Assembly: GCF_037055275.1 (NCBI RefSeq)
Contig: NZ_CP146343.1
Span: forward strand, 382,001 to 446,000
Length of the DNA stretch: 64,000 nt
Reading direction: 5' to 3'
Source: Pseudomonas sp. ML2-2023-3
Lineage (GTDB): Bacteria > Pseudomonadota > Gammaproteobacteria > Pseudomonadales > Pseudomonadaceae
Under the pieces are notes generated by a model, which saw nothing but the letters and a program-made list of their open reading frames with translations, searched no databases and was not told the origin of the DNA. Positions 55,394-63,780 of the stretch are shown piece by piece; the stretch's first letter is position 1, and every line of letters begins with the position of its first letter. The position numbers were made by a program, and so were the translations under genes.

Positions 55394-55800
55394 CGTCGCA
55401 AAACATGCAGTACACGAGTTGCGACGTACTCAGACGTTCGCTAGGGATTCCACAAGTTGTGGTGTAGACCCCGAATAAAAGGCCGCAATGGCATTAGTCT
55501 CACAGTGCTTCCCAAAGCACTGATAAACACCGCAAGCTGTTGCGTTAACCAGCGCCTACGTTCTTCGTAGGGCCACCACTTGCAGAGCCAGACTCGTCTG
55601 GTGGAAGCAGGTTTGTAACCATGAGGGGTTGCTGGCATCGGAGCCAAAATCACGATAGGGAAATGCCAGCTGATTCAGCTGTGCATGGGGAAAAGCCCGA
55701 AGATAACGTTTTCCCGCTGACTTGAAACTCAACTTTCAGCGCGGGATACAAAATCATGAGCTTTACGTACGCTTTCGTGCGACACGTCCGTGTCGCGCAT
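55394..55800 (+). ncRNA. Structured ORF-poor tract, candidate non-coding RNA or integrase leader
   Basis: Within 400 bp: CGTCGCAA/TTGCGACG (55394/55419), CCACAAgTTGTGG (55450), CAGTGCTT/AAGCACTG (55503/55515), CGCAA/TTGCG (55531), CCTACG/CGTAGG (55555/55566), CCAGAC/GTCTGG (55588), CCCGCTGA/TCAGCgcGGG (55713/55736) and GCGACACG/CGTGTCGC (55779/55789). A promoter lies directly upstream and the integrase downstream. It could be a satellite-type immunity RNA, a leader, or integrase arm sites. The RNA call is inference. Confidence 0.4.
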
Positions 55801-55885
55801 CTCAATCAAAGTCTTGGGTACATCCTAGGGCTATCCGTAGCGCATCAACTTGAACTGTCTCGGACTGACCATGGGAGCATCGCCC

Positions 55886-57052
55886 ATGACTAGTCGCACC
55901 ACGCTCAAGCTGACCAATCGTTCCATCGGACAGGCTGTTCATAACGCGGTTTCGCGTGCGACTTGTACCGAACACTCCGACCACCAGGTGACGGGGCTAA
56001 AGCTACAGGTCTATAAGAGCGGCCGGAAAATCTGGTGGCTCAGGTACACGCTCAACAGCGAGAAGCAGGCCATTCGTATCGGCGAGTGGCCTGGCATTGA
56101 CGTCGATGCCGCTCGAAGCATCGGCCGGGAGATGCGAGCTCTTGTGGATCGAGGTATTGATCCGAAGGTAGACCAAGAGCGCACCAAGGCTTCGATGCCT
56201 TTCAAGCTGTACGCCGTCGACCACTACCTGCCATGGGCACAGCAGTACAAGCAGTCGGCCAACAGCGATGAGTCGAAGGTACGCAACCATCTAGTCCCTG
56301 CCTTTGGAGAAAAGCGGCTGCGCGACATCGGTACTCGTGATGTCCACATGTACCTCGGCAAGCTTCGGGTGACGTTGGCGCCGGCCACCTGCAATCGGCA
56401 TCTGGCCCTGCTGTCGAAGATGTTCAAACTGGCCGCACAGTGGGGCGAACTGGAGGGCAAGAATCCCTGCGAGGGCATCGACAAGTTCAAGGAAAGTCTG
56501 TCGCATCAGCGGTTCCTGAACCAGGACGAGACTCGTCGGGTCATGGCTGCCGCCCAGCAAGAGGCTAACAAGTACGCCGGAGCAGCCGTCCGGCTTCTTC
56601 TGCTGACTGGGGTTCGCCGCGAAGAAGCGCTACAAGCTCGCTGGGAGCACGTCGATCTGGAACAGGCAACGTTGTTCCTGCCGAAGACCAAGTCGGGCAG
56701 AACGCGCTACGTCGTACTCAACGACGCAGCTCGCGGCCTGCTGGCTGATCTACCCCGCGTGAAAGACTCGCCTTGGGTCTTCCCCGGCAAAGATCCGATG
56801 AAGCCGCTCTGCAATGCCCGCAAAGCTTGGCACCGCATCCTCAAGGCTGCTGGTGTGGAGCAGGTCCGCATTCACGACCTGAGGCATTCGCACGCAAGTC
56901 TTCTGGTGAACCAGGGGGCCACGCTCTACCAAGTGCAGGCGCTTCTCGGGCATGCCAGCCCTCAGACCACTCAGCGCTACAGCCATCTGGCCTCTAAAAC
57001 CCTGCGGGATGTCTCGCAGCTGGTTTCCGATGTAGTAACCAAGGCCTCCTGA
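55886..57052 (+). CDS. Tyrosine recombinase / integrase
   Basis: 388 aa from ATG 55886 (MTSRTTLKLTNRSIG); ATG 55871 is an alternative. N-terminal arm-binding domain of DUF4102 type (LKLQVYKSGRKIWWLRYTL, IRIGEWPGIDVDAARS), core-binding helices (~95-190) and the catalytic domain with Arg in LTGVRREEALQARWEH, HDLRHSHASLLVNQG (H-x-x-R) and the Tyr nucleophile in QTTQRYSHLA. Such integrases usually act at tRNA genes, but the nearest one (tRNA-Phe) is 5 kb away. All catalytic residues are present. Confidence 0.93.
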   Translation: MTSRTTLKLTNRSIGQAVHNAVSRATCTEHSDHQVTGLKLQVYKSGRKIWWLRYTLNSEKQAIRIGEWPGIDVDAARSIGREMRALVDRGIDPKVDQERTKASMPFKLYAVDHYLPWAQQYKQSANSDESKVRNHLVPAFGEKRLRDIGTRDVHMYLGKLRVTLAPATCNRHLALLSKMFKLAAQWGELEGKNPCEGIDKFKESLSHQRFLNQDETRRVMAAAQQEANKYAGAAVRLLLLTGVRREEALQARWEHVDLEQATLFLPKTKSGRTRYVVLNDAARGLLADLPRVKDSPWVFPGKDPMKPLCNARKAWHRILKAAGVEQVRIHDLRHSHASLLVNQGATLYQVQALLGHASPQTTQRYSHLASKTLRDVSQLVSDVVTKAS

Positions 57053-57065
57053 CCCCGATTGCTTA

Positions 57066-57101
57066 CCCGCCGCCTGCCAAGGCGGCTGGGTCTCTTTTTT
57101 T
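57066..57101 (+). terminator. Terminator-like hairpin between integrase and primase
   Basis: CCC-GCCGCC / GGCGGC-tGGG stem with loop TGCCAA and a T8 run (57094-57101). It ends 14 nt before the primase ATG. Confidence 0.85.
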
Positions 57102-57114
57102 CGAGAACCGACAC

Positions 57115-59127
57115 ATGATCACCCTGAACCTGTTCAACTCCATCAAAAGCCGCCGTCCGACCAAGACCGAAAAGCTCTCGCTGCCGAACTTCCTCGACTT
57201 CTTCCGCCGTGCGCAACATGCCCCGCTCGCTGACAAGATGGATGGCAATCTCTTCACCATGTGCATCTGCGAACCTAGGCAGCCCCATATAAAGGACAAC
57301 ATCCAGTCGGTCTCGGGGATCGTGCTCGACATTGATCAGCCCCAAAAAAACGCAGCAGTTGTCGAGTTGATCACGCGACTGGAAGCCACTGGAAAAGCCC
57401 ACATCGTATACACCACTTACTCCTCGCAAGGAGAGGCTCTCAAGCTCCGCGTGATGCTGCCGTTTGCTCAGCCTGTTTCGGCATTAGACTACGGGGATAA
57501 GAGTGCGGTCGAGCGTGCCGCGAAGCTGGTCGGTCTACCGACTGACCCCGCCAGCCTTCGTATAGCACAGCTTTACTTCCTGCCGTCCTGCCAGCCGGGA
57601 ACCGAGGATGGCCACGTCGTGAAGGTAAGTGAATCCTCGGAAGGTTGGACCCTTGACTGTCTGCCCGCGCTTGAAGATGGCGACCGTGAGCGTTACCTCA
57701 GCAAGCCCGCCCAGTCTTCACGCCGAGCAAAACGATCGGAGGAGTCCAGCAAGGGTTTGGAAATCGTCCAGCTGATGAAACAGGTGCTGAAACATCTATC
57801 CCCGATGATCGCCCCGATCTACGCGGAAGGACGCTTCTACATCTACGCCGAAGGCAGCTGGTGGAGCGTAAGCGAGAAGCAGCTGTGCAAACTGATCATG
57901 ACCGAGGTCTTTCCAGATGAAATCACGCGGCGGCAAGCCCAGGAGATCGTAGACGAGCTGGCAGCACGCTACGGACATGAGACCTTTCCGCTCTCGCCGT
58001 GGCTGGAGAAGGGGGCGCAGTGTGCCCCACTGATCGCCCTTGAGAACGGCACTCTCAATCCGCGTACCGGCAAGATGGTGAAGTCGAAGCCCGACCATTA
58101 CCTGCGCAGCGTCATGGACTATGCCTACGATTCGGCTGAGACCTGCGAGCTGTGGCTGCAATTCCTCGACGACGTGTTTGCCCCTGACGAGGACAAGGCG
58201 CAAAAAATCGCCCTACTTCAGGAGTTCATGGGTTACCTGCTGATCCCCAGCACTCGCTTCCAGAAGATGCTGTGGATGGTAGGACGAGGCTCTAACGGCA
58301 AGAGCGTGATCAACGAGGTCATTGCCATCCTTCTCGGTGATGCCAACATCTCTTCGATTCCTCTGCATCGCCTGTCGCAACGCTTCCAGGCGGCGGAACT
58401 GATCGGCAAGCTCGCCAACCTCAACGATGAGCTGCCGGCAAACGTTCCGCTGCAAGATGACCTGCTCAAACAGGCAGTCGCAGGCAACCTCATCCAGGGC
58501 GAACGCAAAGGCAAAGACCCCTTCTACTTTGCCCCGTATACCCGCTTTGTGGTGGCCATGAACCAGCTGCCGCGCGTCAACGACACCTCCCACGGGTTCT
58601 TCCGGCGGGTGTTGCTGCTGCCGTTCAATCGCGTCATCCAACCCCACGAACAGGACCGCGACTTGGTCCGTAAGCTCCACGAAGAACGCGCTGGCATCTT
58701 TGTCTGGGCCTTGGAGGGTCTCCAGCGGCTTCTCAAGAACGACGATTTCACCAAGGTGCCGTCGAGCCTCTCGGCTCTAGAGGAGTTCAAGCAGGAAAAT
58801 AACCCGGTGGAATTGTTCTTCAGAGACATCATTCTGCTGGACGAAAATGGCAAGGTTCGACCTGGCGGAAAGGTGCTGATCGCTGACATCTACCAGCTGT
58901 ACCGCGACTACTGCTCGGCCACCGGCTGCATTCCTCTTGGACTGCCCCGCCTTGGCCGAGAGCTGACGGGATTGGGCGTCACGGTGCTTAAGTCTAATGG
59001 CAAGCGCTACTACCAGCTGCTGGTAAAGACCCTGGAGGAAGCCGGATTGGTGAGTGAGTGCAGAGAGCGGGGGACGGCCCCTACTGGCCCTCAGCTTGCC
59101 AACATCGACGATGAACTGGCTGCCTGA
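57115..59127 (+). CDS. P4-type phage/plasmid primase-helicase (D5/DUF5906-like)
   Basis: 670 aa. The N-terminal part (~1-190) has the VSGIVLDIDQP motif expected of an archaeo-eukaryotic-type primase or RepB-like primase. The middle (~230-340) is a D5_N-like region. The C-terminal SF3 helicase (~385-560) has Walker A GRGSNGKSV (~393-401), Walker B NLNDELP and sensor-type FVVAMNQLPRV. Such proteins replicate satellite phages and small integrative elements. It is directly downstream of the integrase, with the hairpin between. Confidence 0.88.
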   Translation: MITLNLFNSIKSRRPTKTEKLSLPNFLDFFRRAQHAPLADKMDGNLFTMCICEPRQPHIKDNIQSVSGIVLDIDQPQKNAAVVELITRLEATGKAHIVYTTYSSQGEALKLRVMLPFAQPVSALDYGDKSAVERAAKLVGLPTDPASLRIAQLYFLPSCQPGTEDGHVVKVSESSEGWTLDCLPALEDGDRERYLSKPAQSSRRAKRSEESSKGLEIVQLMKQVLKHLSPMIAPIYAEGRFYIYAEGSWWSVSEKQLCKLIMTEVFPDEITRRQAQEIVDELAARYGHETFPLSPWLEKGAQCAPLIALENGTLNPRTGKMVKSKPDHYLRSVMDYAYDSAETCELWLQFLDDVFAPDEDKAQKIALLQEFMGYLLIPSTRFQKMLWMVGRGSNGKSVINEVIAILLGDANISSIPLHRLSQRFQAAELIGKLANLNDELPANVPLQDDLLKQAVAGNLIQGERKGKDPFYFAPYTRFVVAMNQLPRVNDTSHGFFRRVLLLPFNRVIQPHEQDRDLVRKLHEERAGIFVWALEGLQRLLKNDDFTKVPSSLSALEEFKQENNPVELFFRDIILLDENGKVRPGGKVLIADIYQLYRDYCSATGCIPLGLPRLGRELTGLGVTVLKSNGKRYYQLLVKTLEEAGLVSECRERGTAPTGPQLANIDDELAA

Positions 59128-59148
59128 ACCTCAACCGCCTGAAAACTC

Positions 59149-59185
59149 GAAGCGCACAGTCCTTGATGGGCTGTGCGCTTTTTTC
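59149..59185 (+). terminator. Terminator of the primase gene
   Basis: AGCGCACAG (59151-59159) / CTGTGCGCT (59171-59179) with a T6 run. Confidence 0.92.
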
Positions 59186-59379
59186 TTTCAGAGGTATCAA
59201 CTACCCTCCAGCATCCTGATGACCGGATCGCCGATTAGCTCGATGTCGTCCTGCCTGCTTAAGCGCATGCGCTTAGCCGCCTAATTGCCCGACCACTGGT
59301 CTGACAACTGCATTTGCACTGAACACCGTTTGCATCTGGCTTGACCAATTCAAGCTGAAGAAAACGGCCGGCAGAGAAC

Positions 59380-59565
59380 GGCCGATTCTGTTGAAAAAGT
59401 CGGCTTCGGTTTCCACGGCAGAAAAGTACGCGTCGGAGATTGAAATCCATGCTTTGCGCAGAATGTTCAGGGCTCAGATTTGACATAGCAGCATGCAAAA
59501 TGGACGTTCTCACTGCCCAATGCATGGGCGGCTAGGCCGTGGCGACTTTTTCAACAGAATCGGCC
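59380..59565. mobile_element. MITE-like element with perfect 23-bp terminal inverted repeats
   Basis: The ends GGCCGATTCTGTTGAAAAAG (59380-) and CTTTTTCAACAGAATCGGCC (-59565) are perfect complements over 23 bp. The 140 bp between them encodes no transposase. The ends look like those of IS elements common in Pseudomonas (family not certain; IS5- or IS1182-like). No target duplication was seen, so an internal deletion derivative or a MITE is likely. Confidence 0.8.
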
Positions 59566-59739
59566 AAAAGCAGCCTGTCGAATGTCTAGATTTCGCGATT
59601 ACGAGCAGGGTCTAATGCAGTGCCGACCCTGCTTAGGGGGGTGGAAGGCTTGAAGCAGAGCGACGGTGAAATGCATGGGTGTGGTGCCTGACGTATATTT
59701 TTTTAGTAATCAGTGACACGTCATTTCGCGGTCGATAGG

Positions 59740-60159
59740 ATGTGGTCCTCAAAGCTTACCGCACAATGGACTGTCGAGATGGATGTTGAACACCAGTGGT
59801 ACGAGGAGCTACCAGAGCAATGCCCTCCTTCGGATGCCTTCGGCCTCCAAGAGTTCGTCTGCTTCCGTTTGTGCGCAAGTGAGGCACCTCAAGAACAAGA
59901 CTTCCTTTCCCATCGAGCACTTTTTCCAGCGAAAAAATTCTCGACGCCAGAGTGCCAAGCTCGGGCCATCTCCGTCTTCACAAAGCCGGAAGACCTCGAT
60001 CCTGTAATGAAACTGGCGATTCATAGGCAGAAAGCAAAAGTAAAAATTGTTCTCGGCAGAGAGGATGGCGTCGCAAAAAAGACCGGACAAAGTAGCCACT
60101 ACTCATGGTGGCGTTCCCGAAGCTTTCAAATGAGCGGCGTTACCGAGGAAAGTGCATGA
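59740..60159 (+). CDS. Small protein with terminal HxxWW motif, partner of the downstream gene
   Basis: 139 aa from ATG 59740; GTG 59713 and ATG 59779 are in-frame alternatives, and none has a clear RBS. Features: CPPSDAFGLQ (~36), the line QEQDFLSH (~63), ECQARAISVF and a closing SSHYSWWRS. The spacing resembles a family of hypothetical proteins encoded before DUF6575-like genes (recalled, unverified). It overlaps the next gene by 4 nt (ATGA). Lower GC than the core. Confidence 0.65.
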   Translation: MWSSKLTAQWTVEMDVEHQWYEELPEQCPPSDAFGLQEFVCFRLCASEAPQEQDFLSHRALFPAKKFSTPECQARAISVFTKPEDLDPVMKLAIHRQKAKVKIVLGREDGVAKKTGQSSHYSWWRSRSFQMSGVTEESA

Positions 60160-61283
60160 AGACGATTAAGCTTTTGCACACGCTCCTTGAATACGATTTC
60201 CCTCAAGTCTTCGTGGCAAATGACACAATCGGACGCCGCTATATTTGTATGGTTTCTGAAGTGACCGAGGCAGGTCACTCTTTTCTCTGCGTCCCAGTTT
60301 CAATTCAGCGCTGTGAACAGCTTCTAACAGGAAAAATTGATCTTAGAAGTGTTTACGAAGAGCCTGAGGTGTCGGAGTTTTACACGGCTACACCAGATGA
60401 TTTAACGGCCCAGTTTGAGATTTCATTTCTGCCTTCGTTTCAAGTCACTCCCGACATACTTCCTGATCCGGGGCTTGAGTTCTTTTTCAATGACGAGGTC
60501 CTTGTAAAAGCCCAAGAGCTGAATACGACGGTGGCGTTTGCCTCTCTATCTGTGCCAGAGTCGAAATACGAACCCCGCATAAGAACTCGCAAACTTTCAG
60601 CTTTCTTGAATATATATCAGTCTGTAATTAAGAACCTAGCAAGAGCATCTTCTAAGTCGATGGGTAAGCCCATACCTAAAAATGAAGAACCGTACGAGTC
60701 GGACGTATTCGGATTTGGTTTTGGCTCATTTACAGTTCAGGTGCGCAGTTCAGAACGCTGCGACATGCTGGGAGAAAATAAGGCATTAATCGTTGCATTT
60801 CAGAAGCTGAATGAGTTTCTCGATGCGACAGATAATGCAGATAACGCCGTAGAATTCCTACTCAATGTCAAGGGGCACGCTGCATCCTCGTTACTCGGAT
60901 TACTAAATTTTATCGCAGAAAATAACTGTCAGCTTACTAACCGCTGGTCCACCCCAGGAATGAGCAAGTCTAGCGTAAGCAAAATTCGAGTTGCGAGCGC
61001 TCATAATATTATTCAGCGGTGTCGCACCCGTCAGGATATTGGGGTTGAATCCTTAGAACTCGTAGGGATTGTAGATTCCGCTGACGTTACTGCTGGGGCT
61101 TGGAAAATCTACGTCGAGGACGTCGCTTACAGTGGCGGAGTCGGAGAAGATTCAGGAGTCAATCTTGCGGGGATAATTCTGCGCGACCGCTACATATTTC
61201 GCTGTGAAGAGCGCATTGAGATGTTGGGAACGGGACGAGAGGTGAGAAAAATCTATCTCACGGGGTTTGAGCCTGCATCGTAG
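60156..61283 (+). CDS. DUF6575-like protein of unknown function
   Basis: 375 aa from ATG 60156, with RBS GAGGAAAG. The N-terminus (KLLHTLLEYDFPQVFVANDT, then IGRRYICMVSE and GKIDLRSVYEE) resembles DUF6575. The middle contains GFGFGSFTVQVRSSERCDML (~190-209). No membrane segment or signal peptide. Coupled to the HxxWW protein as a two-gene operon. Defence or island-stability roles are possible but unproved. AT-rich. Confidence 0.65.
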   Translation: MKTIKLLHTLLEYDFPQVFVANDTIGRRYICMVSEVTEAGHSFLCVPVSIQRCEQLLTGKIDLRSVYEEPEVSEFYTATPDDLTAQFEISFLPSFQVTPDILPDPGLEFFFNDEVLVKAQELNTTVAFASLSVPESKYEPRIRTRKLSAFLNIYQSVIKNLARASSKSMGKPIPKNEEPYESDVFGFGFGSFTVQVRSSERCDMLGENKALIVAFQKLNEFLDATDNADNAVEFLLNVKGHAASSLLGLLNFIAENNCQLTNRWSTPGMSKSSVSKIRVASAHNIIQRCRTRQDIGVESLELVGIVDSADVTAGAWKIYVEDVAYSGGVGEDSGVNLAGIILRDRYIFRCEERIEMLGTGREVRKIYLTGFEPAS

Positions 61284-61700
61284 ATCTAACTGCGCTGACT
61301 CTGGTCGTCTGCTATTTAGCTGATTCCTGGCTATAACGAGGGGCGGAAAACGACCCATAACTGCCCTTCGTAGAGGGCAATTAACGGCCAAAGGAAATCG
61401 GTCAGGTGAGTCTAATAATTTAGCTGCGATTCAGTAGCAGCTGTTAAGCGGCGGCAAAAAATCTTAGGCAATACTATATTGGCCTAGGGTAGATACTTAG
61501 GTAATATCGGATCAATAAACACGAGATCTGTGGGGAATGATACTAGCCCAACACGAACCATTAGGTCTGACCGGTCGTATCTCGCTCCCTTTCTTCATTG
61601 GGTTCGAAGTGGCCATGCGCCGTGGGGCTCCGCCGGGACTTGATTGAAGTTTGCGCGGCACGTTAATTTACAGTGGGGTAGGGATAGTCCTTCAAAAACA
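61284..61700. other. 417 bp without a gene
   Basis: A hairpin TGCCCT/AGGGCA near 61354-61371 follows the DUF6575-like gene without a clear T-run. The rest is AT-rich and must hold the promoter of the nuclease gene; no single promoter stands out. Confidence 0.45.
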
Positions 61701-63092
61701 ATGAACAATAGCCAACGTGAAAACCAATGGACGCAATGGATAGAAGACAACAAGCACTTGATGGAGCACCCTGTAAACTTTGAGGTGCGATTTGTTGAGC
61801 AGATACTGACAAGAATCCCTGAGATAAACCCCAGCCATGTAAAGGCCCAGTTTCCGTTTAAAGACCAGAATAGTGGCAATAGACGCATTGACTTCATGAT
61901 ACTTAATGAGCAGAAAGGCATTCGTTTAGCGATTGAAATTGACGGTTTGGGGAAGATTCAAAATCAAGATCAAAGTGTTAACCATAATCGCTGGAATGAC
62001 CTTCTTTCTCGACAGAATGGACTATTGCGCGCTCTAGGGTGCATGCTGCTACGCTATTCAAATAAAACCTGGCTGAATGAACCAAAATTTGTAATCCAAG
62101 AAATTCGCAGCGAACTACTTAAGCAAGAATTTGACTACTCTAGCGCTGTGGAAGCCAAGCTGCGCATAGCGAATGAAAAAAATCGTCTTGAACGTGAGAT
62201 CACACAAAAGAACCTGAAGATTGCCGAGTTGCAAAAAGATCAACAAAAAACGGTGCAGCTCCAAAGCAAATACAATACATTATTAAGCAGCAGCGCGCAG
62301 CTGCAAAAAAATCTAAGCAATCGAGAGCAAGAAACTGTTTACTATAAATCTTCTCGCGATGATTCCATTAAGGATTACGAGCACACTAAAAGAGAGCTTG
62401 GAAACCTTGCAGAAAAAAATCCCAACATGGCAATCAACCAACCTGAGCAACTTCAGCAAGCGGACTCACAGACCGCGCAAGCTGCAAAAGACCATATTTC
62501 CAGCGTTGCTGCTGGGGCAAGCTTGGGTATGTCATCTGCCGAAGCAGAGCGAACCTTTAGTCAAAAAGAATTAGCTCTGATCACTGAGCAGTTGCTAACT
62601 ATATTGGAGAAAAGCAATAAGTCTAAACTGCCTGAGTCTAGAAAAATACCGCTGATTGTTTTTGTATCCGTGCTGATTGCAAGTGTCACGATTGGCTTTT
62701 TTATGCACTCAAATAGCCAGCCTCAGCTTGCAGTTTCGACCCGTTACGTCACTCCGCCGGAGTCAGATAGTAATACGTCTTTAGGTGCATCTAACGTTCC
62801 GACCAACGATCATTTAAGCACAACAGAAGCGAGCAGGCATGTCGGTGAGAAAACAACGCTCTGCGGAAGAATTGTACAGATTCGAGAGACTGACAAAGTC
62901 ACTTACTTGAATTTCGACAAGCCTTATCCAAATAGTACAGTTACCGCTGTAGTTTGGAATGAGTACGCAAAAAATTTCTCTGGTGTTAATCAGAAAATAA
63001 ATAGTACAGTCTGTATTGAGGGACAGATCAGCAGCTACAAAGGTAAGCCCCAAATCACCCTGCGCGACCGTGCGCAGTTAATAACCAAGTAG
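61701..63092 (+). CDS. Predicted membrane-spanning nuclease: Vsr/DUF559-like domain, coiled coil, TM helix, OB-like domain
   Basis: 463 aa from ATG 61701 (MNNSQRENQWTQWIEDN). Residues ~25-145 show a PD-(D/E)XK pattern of the Vsr/DUF559 kind: E28 and E33 in FEVRFVEQIL, Q50 in AQFPF, D64 in RRIDFMI, then E79 and D81 in AIEIDG, and a final LLRALGCMLLRYS strand. A coiled coil (~150-260), one membrane helix (IPLIVFVSVLIASVTIGFFM, ~316-335; SRK before it suggests N-inside) and a periplasmic OB-like domain (~373-463; LCGRIVQI, NFDKPYPN, VVWN, YKGKPQI) follow. Function unknown. Confidence 0.72.
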   Translation: MNNSQRENQWTQWIEDNKHLMEHPVNFEVRFVEQILTRIPEINPSHVKAQFPFKDQNSGNRRIDFMILNEQKGIRLAIEIDGLGKIQNQDQSVNHNRWNDLLSRQNGLLRALGCMLLRYSNKTWLNEPKFVIQEIRSELLKQEFDYSSAVEAKLRIANEKNRLEREITQKNLKIAELQKDQQKTVQLQSKYNTLLSSSAQLQKNLSNREQETVYYKSSRDDSIKDYEHTKRELGNLAEKNPNMAINQPEQLQQADSQTAQAAKDHISSVAAGASLGMSSAEAERTFSQKELALITEQLLTILEKSNKSKLPESRKIPLIVFVSVLIASVTIGFFMHSNSQPQLAVSTRYVTPPESDSNTSLGASNVPTNDHLSTTEASRHVGEKTTLCGRIVQIRETDKVTYLNFDKPYPNSTVTAVVWNEYAKNFSGVNQKINSTVCIEGQISSYKGKPQITLRDRAQLITK

Positions 63093-63099
63093 GTAAATA

Positions 63100-63468
63100 A
63101 TGTATAAGTCACGATTAATCGCCGTGCTCATCAGTTTGTTTTTCACTAAATTTGCTATGGCCGCCAATACGATAGAGGCCAGCAAGGCACCTTTCCATGT
63201 TGGCGAGACATTGTTAGTCTGCGGGCAAGCAGTTGAGGTCAAAAAACTAACTAATCGTACAGTTATCAACTTTGACAAGCCCTATCCAAACCAGCCATTG
63301 GCCGTGATAATTTGGAATTCTGATACAGCAGGTTTTGAAAAAAAGTTTGGCAGCCTCGCGGGGATTGAAGGGGGGAAAGTTTGTGCCTATGGTGAAATAG
63401 TAGATTACAAGGGAAGTCTGCAAGTTATTGTGAAAAAAGACAGCTACTTAAGATTGATGAAGAATTAA
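63100..63468 (+). CDS. Secreted OB-like domain protein, paralogue of the upstream C-terminal domain
   Basis: 122 aa, RBS AGGTAA, 7 nt after the nuclease stop. Signal peptide MYKSRLIAVLISLFFTKFAM, cleaved near AMAA. The mature protein repeats the domain of the upstream gene: HVGETLLVCGQAVEV, NFDKPYPN, LAVIIWN, then GGKVCAYGEIVDYKG. The pair of Cys lies at equivalent places in both. It is predicted periplasmic, on the same side as the OB-like part of the nuclease. Confidence 0.72.
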   Translation: MYKSRLIAVLISLFFTKFAMAANTIEASKAPFHVGETLLVCGQAVEVKKLTNRTVINFDKPYPNQPLAVIIWNSDTAGFEKKFGSLAGIEGGKVCAYGEIVDYKGSLQVIVKKDSYLRLMKN

Positions 63469-63780
63469 AATATATTGATTTATTCCTTTTTCGTGATCGC
63501 GCCTCACTTTGGGTAAGCTTCTCGGGCCGCTGTATTGCTCCAGAGGGACTGCCTACGATCAGGCGCATTTTTGCGCTCCGCATGGCTAAGCGTTCGCTCT
63601 GATCATTGGCCTTCTTGTTTTCCAGCCGGAAGGCTATGGTGAGGCGCTCTGGTTTTTCATACGCCGCGACCGTCCACTTTGGGCCGTGTGCGACCGGTCG
63701 TCACTACAGCATATATTGGTCAGGAGGAAAGCAGCTGGATGGTCAAGTCAGTGCAATTACGCCTCCCAGGGAAATAGATC
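63469..63780. other. 312 bp without a supported gene
   Basis: Mixed-composition DNA between the OB protein gene and the last gene. A 65-codon frame (63606-63803) starts at TTG and overlaps the next start; it is not supported. The RBS of the next gene (AGGGA) is at its end. Confidence 0.4.

Larger units (their letters stand above)
59128..59739. other. 612-bp gene-free tract with a terminator and a MITE
   Basis: It holds the primase terminator at 59149-59185, then about 190 bp without a supported ORF, the MITE-like element at 59380-59565, and about 170 bp leading to the HxxWW gene. It marks the right side of the integrative element as far as can be seen. Confidence 0.6.

Noticed and set aside
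55441..55653. 70-codon minus-strand frame in the hairpin tract
   Set aside because: GTG start without RBS, no recognisable family, and the tract is better explained by paired stems.
59259..59525. 88-codon minus-strand frame
   Set aside because: It crosses the left end of the MITE, so it cannot be an ancestral gene; no transposase motif.
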